DNA of 41,469 nt from an uncultured Gammaproteobacteria bacterium (GTDB lineage: Bacteria > Pseudomonadota > Gammaproteobacteria > HK1). Shown here one piece after another: positions 36,956 through 41,469 of the stretch. The stretch spans positions 6,919 to 48,387 of the forward strand of contig CAMYJH010000027.1 in NCBI GenBank assembly GCA_947258715.1, in the 5' to 3' direction. The notes beneath the pieces were generated by a model. It ran no database searches. It saw only the letters and a program-made list of their open reading frames with translations, and was not told the origin of the DNA. Within the stretch, counting starts at the first letter, position 1. Each line of letters starts with the position of its first letter. The position numbers were made by a program, and so were the translations under genes.

Positions 36956-37513
36956 TCAGGACTCGAATGCCGGTAGTTCCCCTGCGTCGACGTCTTTGAG
37001 AAAGGCCGCGGCGCGGTCTTTTTCCGATAGCTCCGGTTCCTCGATTGGCCAGTCGATTCCGATCTCCGGATCGTTCCAGCGCACTGCGTGCTCCGAGGTG
37101 CGATGGTAGTACTCGGTACACTTGTAAGCAAATATCGCCTCCTCGCTGGTGACGCAAAAGCCGTGAGCGAAACCTTCCGGAATCCAGAGCTGGAACGCGT
37201 TGTCGGCGGAAAGCGTGGCCCCCGTCCACTGGCCGAAAGTGGGCGAACCTTTGCGCACGTCCACGGCGACGTCGAACACCTCGCCTTCGAGCACCTGCAC
37301 CAGCTTGCCCTGGTCGTTCGGATGCTGGAAATGCAGTCCGCGCAATACGCCTTTCACCGAGCGGGAGACGTTGTCCTGCACGAAGGGACCGGCAATGCCG
37401 AACGCGGTGTAGCGCTCGTCGTGCCAGGTCTCGAGGAACGCGCCGCGCCCGTCCCGAAACACGTTCGGCTCCAGCAAGAGCACACCAGGTAACTTGTTTT
37501 TCTTGACTTCCAC
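36956..37513 (-). CDS. rfbC: dTDP-4-dehydrorhamnose 3,5-epimerase
   Basis: 185 residues starting at GTG 37513. It converts dTDP-4-keto-6-deoxyglucose to dTDP-4-keto-L-rhamnose in the cytosol. The cupin fold and its motifs are clear: DGRGAFLETWH, QDNVSRSVKGVLRGLHFQ with the catalytic His, QGKLVQVLEGEVFDVAVDVR, WIPEGFAHGFCV, YKCTEYYH and PEIGIDWP. The gene follows rfbA by 54 bp in the same direction, so the two form an operon. It converges with the DUF255 gene across a ~196-bp gap. Confidence 0.95.
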   Translation of the reverse strand: MEVKKNKLPGVLLLEPNVFRDGRGAFLETWHDERYTAFGIAGPFVQDNVSRSVKGVLRGLHFQHPNDQGKLVQVLEGEVFDVAVDVRKGSPTFGQWTGATLSADNAFQLWIPEGFAHGFCVTSEEAIFAYKCTEYYHRTSEHAVRWNDPEIGIDWPIEEPELSEKDRAAAFLKDVDAGELPAFES

Positions 37514-37567
37514 GCCGGAATTGTTTGCATTAGTGAGGGCGATTGTTCGATTGCGACCGGATTTTGC

Positions 37568-38464
37568 TCAACTCTGGGGATTCGATGAGCCCAGCTTGAG
37601 AAGGTTGGAGAGATACTGGCCGTATCCGTTCTTGTTGTATTTCGCCGCGAGCTTTTTGAGCTCCGACGCAGTGATCCAGCCTTTTGTGAATGCGATCTCC
37701 TCGGGGCAGGCGATCTTCAACCCCTGACGGTTCTCGATGGTCTCGATAAAGTTGCCAGCCTCAATCAGCGCGTTAAAGGTGCCGGTGTCAAGCCACGCCG
37801 TGCCCCTACCGAGCCTCTCGACGAATAACTCGCCGGATTTTAGATAACACTTGTTGAGATCCGTGATCTCGAGCTCGCCGCGTGCGGAAGGCGTCAACCC
37901 GGCGGCAAAGTCTGCCACCCGCTGGTCGTAAAAGTAAAGACCGGTCACGGCATAATTCGATTTAGGATTGTTCGGCTTCTCTTCGATGCCGATGACTTTG
38001 CCTTTGGCATCGAACTCGGCAACGCCATATCGTTCGGGATCCCGGACCCGATAGCCGAATACGGTGGCGCCGGATTTACGCTTCGCTACCTTTGTGAGAA
38101 TGTCGCCAAAGCCGTGGCCGTAGAACAGGTTATCGCCCAATATGAGGCAGCTGCGATAACCCTTGACGAAGTTGCGGCCGATGATGAACGCCTCGGCGAG
38201 CCCGTTCGGCTCTGGCTGCGCCGCGTATTCCAACGAAACGCCCCAATCGGAACCGTCGCTCAGAAGATTCCGGAACAACTCTTGCTCGTGGGGCCTGGTA
38301 ATAATCATGATCTCGCGGATCCCGGCCAGCATCAGCACGGACATCGGATAGTAGATCATCGGTTTGTCATAGACCGGAAGAAGCTGCTTGCTCACCGCCC
38401 GGGTAAGCGGATAGAGCCGCGTCCCGCTACCCCCGGCAAGCACGATTCCCCGGATTTTGTCCAT
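37568..38464 (-). CDS. rfbA: Glucose-1-phosphate thymidylyltransferase
   Basis: 298 residues, the usual length. It makes dTDP-glucose from dTTP and glucose-1-phosphate, the first step to dTDP-rhamnose. The signature [16 protein letters not shown] lies at residues ~5-20, then [44 protein letters not shown] and [26 protein letters not shown] on the minus strand lies 37 bp upstream of the ATG. Together with rfbC just downstream and rfbD at 27.7 kb, only rfbB (the 4,6-dehydratase) is missing from the window. Confidence 0.96.
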   Translation of the reverse strand: MDKIRGIVLAGGSGTRLYPLTRAVSKQLLPVYDKPMIYYPMSVLMLAGIREIMIITRPHEQELFRNLLSDGSDWGVSLEYAAQPEPNGLAEAFIIGRNFVKGYRSCLILGDNLFYGHGFGDILTKVAKRKSGATVFGYRVRDPERYGVAEFDAKGKVIGIEEKPNNPKSNYAVTGLYFYDQRVADFAAGLTPSARGELEITDLNKCYLKSGELFVERLGRGTAWLDTGTFNALIEAGNFIETIENRQGLKIACPEEIAFTKGWITASELKKLAAKYNKNGYGQYLSNLLKLGSSNPQS

Positions 38465-38500
38465 AATTACTATGCGGCCAATGGCTTACACATTTTTTTA

Positions 38501-38506
38501 ATTATA
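38501..38506 (-). promoter_or_regulatory. Candidate -10 box of the rfbA-rfbC operon
   Basis: Minus-strand TATAAT lies 37 bp before the rfbA start, followed by AT-rich sequence. No good -35 is found at 16-18 bp. Just upstream, CGGGTTTG and CAAACCCG (38508-38539) form an inverted repeat that could be a protein site overlapping the promoter. Confidence 0.35.
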
Positions 38507-38507
38507 T

Positions 38508-38539
38508 CGGGTTTGCCTCAAGACGTATTGCCAAACCCG
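38508..38539. promoter_or_regulatory. Inverted repeat CGGGTTTG / CAAACCCG upstream of rfbA
   Basis: A perfect 8-bp inverted repeat with a 16-bp spacer directly upstream of the -10 box of rfbA. The wide spacer and position fit an operator better than a terminator, since no T-run follows on either strand. Confidence 0.3.
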
Positions 38540-38709
38540 GGGTGTAAAACTCCTCGAAACTCCGAAAGGTCCACGTGACCGTACCCCCGTGATCCGAGCC
38601 ATGCCCGATTCGGGATTTCCTTGTATTTTGACCCCGAGGAGTGAGCTGCCCGGAAAAATCTATTCCAGCGCGCGGCAGAGAATACGGCCCACAAGACGGG
38701 GATCTGGAC

Positions 38710-39209
38710 GTATCAAGAAAGGCACTCGCCCCAGAGCAAATTGTCTCGAAACTCCGACAGATCGAAGTGCTGACGGGCCAAGGCAAGGTAGCGGACTTGG
38801 TCTGCAAGGAGGCCGGCATCAGTGAGCCAAGTTCCTACCAGTGGCACAAGGAGCACGGTGGGCTGCGGCTGAACCAGGCCAGAAAGCTCAGAGAACTCGA
38901 GACAGAGAATGCGGGATCGCGAAACTGGTGGCGGAGCTTTCGCTGGCTAAAGCGATGCTCGAATAGGTATCGCGGGGAAACTTCTAAGCCCCAAACGGCG
39001 CCGGCAAGCGGTTAAGATGTTGGAAACGCGTTTCCCGGTGTCCGAGCGTTGAACCTGTCGTTTGGTGGGGCAATGCCGAGCCACGCAGCGTTATCTACCC
39101 ACCACAAGCCGACGAAGATGCGTTGACAGAGGGCATCGTGGCTCTGGCAGCCGAATACGGTCCACACGGTTACCGCCGGCTGACCGTGTTGCTCAACGCC
39201 CAGGGCTAG
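38710..39209 (+). pseudogene. Decayed IS3-family element (IS407-like): orfA plus 5' part of orfB
   Basis: The first frame reads VSRKALAPEQIVSKLRQIEV then GKVADLVCKEAGISEPSSYQ and LRELETENAG, a clear OrfA helix-turn-helix protein. A one-base frame change near 38912 moves it to IAKLVAELSLAKAMLE and a stop. OrfB sequence follows (MLETRFPVSER, stop, TCRLVGQCRATQRYLPTT), then another frame change to DALTEGIVALAAEYGPHGY and RRLTVLLNAQG, where the expected Trp codon is a TAG. The DDE part is missing. At least two frame changes and two or more stops mean it is dead. Confidence 0.85.
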
Positions 39210-39315
39210 TCGGAAGGAAAAGACCAGGTTGAGGGTATGAGATCGTCGATAATTTTCTTACGGGGCTTGAGATTCAAGGATTTCGAGGGCAAAGCGCACT
39301 GGTTGATGCTTGCGT

Positions 39316-40341
39316 CTAGGGGATACTCCTCAGTACGGTTATAACTGGACAATGGTCGGAACCAAATCTCGCAGCGCAGCTTCGATAGGTAACGCCGAGA
39401 TTAGTCGAGATCAGCGTGTGATCAATGGGCAGGCCGAGCACGGTCGGAAATGGACCCGGTGCCCATGTGGGAAGAAGTCCAAGTTCATACTGCGCATCGA
39501 TGAGATTCGTGGACTCGAGAAAACGACGAAACCACGGCGAAAATGGCGTTACATTGAGATCGCCAAGCAAGATCTTGTGCCTCGTCGGTGCGTCTGCCAT
39601 CCACTTCGCAAGCTCGTGCAGTTGATCGTTACGTTCGTCGCTCATGTACTTTCCAAGCGGTGGATAGGTATGTGCCGCGATAAGAGTGATCGGGCGTACT
39701 CCGAAATACGCCCGCAGCTCGACCGCAGGAACTCTGCTTTGACCGAGGTAACGTATTTTCAGATTTGACCCAGGAAGTCGCGAAAAAACGGCGATACCAG
39801 AAGAGTCAGAACGAACCTCCTCAACATGCTCCGGAAATTCCCGCTTGAGGAGTTCAACAGCGGCCTGCCAATTTGGTGTATTTTCAAGCAAAACAATGAC
39901 GTCTAGGCTGTCCACCCGCGGGCGAAGCCAGTCGATGAAATTTCGCCAATCGGAGCTTTCACCGCCGATGTTGAACTGGAGAACGCGCAATGCAGGCTTA
40001 TCTCCTGATGGTGCAGCTTTCAATCCGCTGCCCATTAAATACGGTGCCATCACGACCAACTCGGCCGCAAATAGCACTGCAGCAGCGGCGCTCCAGCGCG
40101 TCCATCGAGCGATGAGGAGAATAATCGCACACCCGAGGGTCACCGCGGCAACATGGACAACAAAATGTGCGAACAGATCCGCAATCCAATGCAAGTGTCC
40201 AACGAGCCCTGCGAGAAACATAGCCGTTAACACAATGAGCGTTGTGCGAGCGCGCCGAGCGAGGGTATTTAGAGTTGAAGTGCCCGCAGTGGGCGTACCT
40301 TCTTCCTCCGGCTCGCTATTGGTCGGATGATTCGATCTCAT
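39316..40341 (-). CDS. Membrane-anchored endonuclease/exonuclease/phosphatase family protein
   Basis: 341 residues. After ~30 hydrophilic residues come three membrane helices (about 33-110: TTLIVLTAMFLAGLVGHL, LFAHFVVHVAAVTLGCAIILLI, AAAAVLFAAELVVMAPYL). The EEP domain then covers ~120-341: LRVLQFNIGG with the Asn, VIVLLENTP with the metal-binding Glu, SGIAVFSRLPG, LIAAHTYPP with His, LLGDLNVTPFSPWFRRFL (D-x-N), PIDHTLIS, and FGSDHCPVITVL with the final DH pair. The catalytic set is complete, so it should be a Mg-dependent phosphoesterase facing the periplasm, acting on nucleic acid, phospholipid or sugar phosphate. It lies alone between two transposase scars, so its link to the glycan genes is unproven. 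Confidence 0.87.
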   Translation of the reverse strand: MRSNHPTNSEPEEEGTPTAGTSTLNTLARRARTTLIVLTAMFLAGLVGHLHWIADLFAHFVVHVAAVTLGCAIILLIARWTRWSAAAAVLFAAELVVMAPYLMGSGLKAAPSGDKPALRVLQFNIGGESSDWRNFIDWLRPRVDSLDVIVLLENTPNWQAAVELLKREFPEHVEEVRSDSSGIAVFSRLPGSNLKIRYLGQSRVPAVELRAYFGVRPITLIAAHTYPPLGKYMSDERNDQLHELAKWMADAPTRHKILLGDLNVTPFSPWFRRFLESTNLIDAQYELGLLPTWAPGPFPTVLGLPIDHTLISTNLGVTYRSCAARFGSDHCPVITVLRSIP

Positions 40342-40770
40342 GAGTATCGCTGGTAAACTTTTCGTTTCGGCGGGGATTCGGGTGTGAGCACCGGCGTATC
40401 GACTTGTTCCCGCGTTCCCTTAGATGACTTATGGTTGCGTTTGTGAATCCTTAAACCGGATACAAGTAGGGGAAATGTAGTGGGTTTTTTTTCCTAAAGC
40501 CAATGACCTTTGCGCCCGATACGGCGTAAGTGAGGAGCAGTAACTAGAAACGAGTTGCAGATCCAGGAACGAGATTCCCGAAGAGTAAGAATCGCTGCCC
40601 AATTAATGAAAAGGTCCCGCCCCGGAAATTCCTAAACTCTGTGACTGGCGTCCCGGTCAATGACGCTTCAACTTTTCAAGAACGAGCGGGGGATTCATCC
40701 GCTCACGGTTTTCATTGCGTCAGTCAATAACGGGGAGCAGTCTATTCTTATAATCTAAATAGGTTTTCCG
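40342..40770. other. Intergenic stretch, no gene recognised
   Basis: Nothing coding is supported in this 429-bp gap. It includes a GAGCGG/CCGCTC inverted repeat near 40684-40704 followed by a short T-rich tract, too weak to call a terminator. It probably contains the promoter of the EEP gene and decayed upstream sequence of the IS630 remnant. Confidence 0.4.
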
Positions 40771-41022
40771 AACCATAAGAGCCAAGCCGTTGCTCACTGG
40801 CTCGCCGCTCATCCTAAAATCGAGCTCTTGTTCCAGCCGGTCTATTGCCCTTGGGTCAATCGAATCGAACGGCTGTGGAAAGCCATGCACGACACCGTCA
40901 CCCGCAACCAGCACTGCTACATCCCCTATGCGTTTTGTCAGGACTTGAAGCGAATCTTCGAGGTCATCCAGCCCTTACCTGGCGTCCAACATGGCGTAGC
41001 AAAGTTAGGCTCGGCTATGTAG
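40771..41022 (+). pseudogene. IS630-family transposase C-terminal remnant
   Basis: The plus-strand frame reads NHKSQAVAHWLAAHPKIELL, FQPVYCPWVNRIERLWKAMH, DTVTRNQHCYIPYAFCQDLK and ends GVAKLGSAM with a stop. The P.Y.PWVNRIERLWKAMHDTVTRNH block is the hallmark C-terminal part of IS630-type DDE transposases, holding the last catalytic Glu. The upstream two-thirds of the gene is absent. Confidence 0.88.
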
Positions 41023-41373
41023 TAGCCGGTGTCCGCCAAAGAGCAGTTCCAGTGAAATCTGGTAATCGGCTTCATCTGTAACCTCTTTAACCACAGCAGT
41101 ATCGCGCAGATTCAGATTGTGACGAGCCTAAGGCCTGTCAATTTGAACTTTTCGTCTCACGCCGGAAATCCTCGTCAGCTCGGATCAACCATTAGGGTTA
41201 CTCCATTCATCCAGAAATCGCTTCCGCATGTCGCCCAAGTATTAATCAGTACCTCACTGCCCATCTATTGGTCCCGTTTTGGTCGCATTTATCCCCTATA
41301 ATTCTCTCTCGACACCGCGCAATTCACGCGGCTCATCGACCAGTGGCGTTCCCGACGACTGAGGCGGAGCACC
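41023..41373. other. Upstream region of the prepilin gene
   Basis: No gene is seen. It contains a good TATAAT near the right end and otherwise unremarkable sequence after the IS630 scar. Confidence 0.4.
41297..41302 (+). promoter_or_regulatory. Candidate -10 box for the prepilin gene
   Basis: TATAAT lies 71 bp before the prepilin ATG. A matching -35 at 16-18 bp is not obvious. A sigma-54 site, common for pilin genes, was looked for and not found in a convincing form. Confidence 0.35.
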
Positions 41374-41469
41374 ATGAACAGAAAACAAAGCGGATTCACC
41401 CTCGTCGAAATCGCCATCGTGCTGGTCATTATCGGCCTTTTGCTCGGCGGTATCCTCAAGGGGCAGGAA
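41374..41469 (+). CDS. Type IV prepilin-like protein (5' part, runs off the right edge)
   Basis: The first 32 codons are present, from an ATG preceded by GAGGCGGAG. The short basic leader MNRKQSG is followed by the prepilin peptidase site G|FTLVE, with Glu at position 5 of the mature protein, then the hydrophobic helix IAIVLVIIGLLLGGILKGQE. These features define a class III signal of type IV pilins or pseudopilins. LLLGGILKGQE is common in larger, MSHA- or PilV-like prepilins rather than major pilins, but the truncated end prevents a finer call. It is inserted in the inner membrane and assembled into a pilus-like fibre. Confidence 0.85.
   Translation, partial: MNRKQSGFTLVEIAIVLVIIGLLLGGILKGQE

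Noticed and set aside
1..41469. tRNA, rRNA, riboswitch or JUMPstart/ops element
   Set aside because: I looked for typical conserved cores and for the GGCGGTAG ops core in the leaders and saw none that I could support.

Overview
The window looks like a chromosomal surface-polysaccharide / glycoconjugate region of a Gammaproteobacteria-like organism. The basis is indirect: moderately high GC, proteobacterial-type dispersed palindromes (REP-like units built on TTCGCGAGCAAGCTCGCTCC and GTGCGCACGGCGCACCCTAC, plus an ATTCCCGC/GCGGGAAT palindrome that reads VIPAKAGIQ when translated), IS3 and IS630 remnants, and a type IV prepilin at the right edge. No rRNA or tRNA is seen, so the genus cannot be fixed.

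Layout. 1-8.3 kb (minus): an edge-truncated exported protein, a 1409-aa sulfotransferase / coiled-coil / double-GT2 fusion, a related 623-aa double-GT2 protein whose first domain has lost its DxD-type motif, and a single-domain GT2. 8.9-12.1 kb (plus): a heparinase II/III-like protein overlapping a GT4 gene by 4 bp. 12.2-26.3 kb (minus): a co-directional block reading PKS -> GT4 -> membrane GT2 -> membrane GT2 -> GT4. The PKS is one fully reducing type I module (KS-AT-DH-pseudoMT-ER-KR-ACP, no thioesterase). 26.3-27.7 kb is a long non-coding stretch. 27.7-28.6 kb: rfbD. 28.6-28.9 kb: two transposase scars. 29.5-34.0 kb (minus): three exported proteins (a trimeric tail-fibre-like protein, a small unknown, an FG-GAP/UnbV protein). 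34.3-36.8 kb (plus): a periplasmic DUF255 thioredoxin-like protein with a DsbD-alpha-like tail. 37.0-38.5 kb (minus): rfbC and rfbA. 38.7-41.0 kb: broken IS3 and IS630 genes around a membrane-anchored endonuclease/exonuclease/phosphatase protein. The right edge holds the start of a prepilin.

How it may work together (inference): rfbA/C/D supply most of the dTDP-L-rhamnose route (rfbB is not in the window). The GT2/GT4 enzymes assemble a glycan, and the sulfotransferase fusion may sulfate and extend it. The heparinase-like lyase would trim or degrade it. The reducing PKS next to two ceramide-glucosyltransferase-like membrane GTs suggests a polyketide-lipid acceptor or decoration, i.e. a glycolipid rather than only a free exopolysaccharide.

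The most unusual points are this PKS-glycosyltransferase block, REP-like palindromes read in frame inside several proteins (including two inter-motif stretches of the PKS), and a set of glycosyltransferase paralogues in which catalytic motifs have been lost in one copy.
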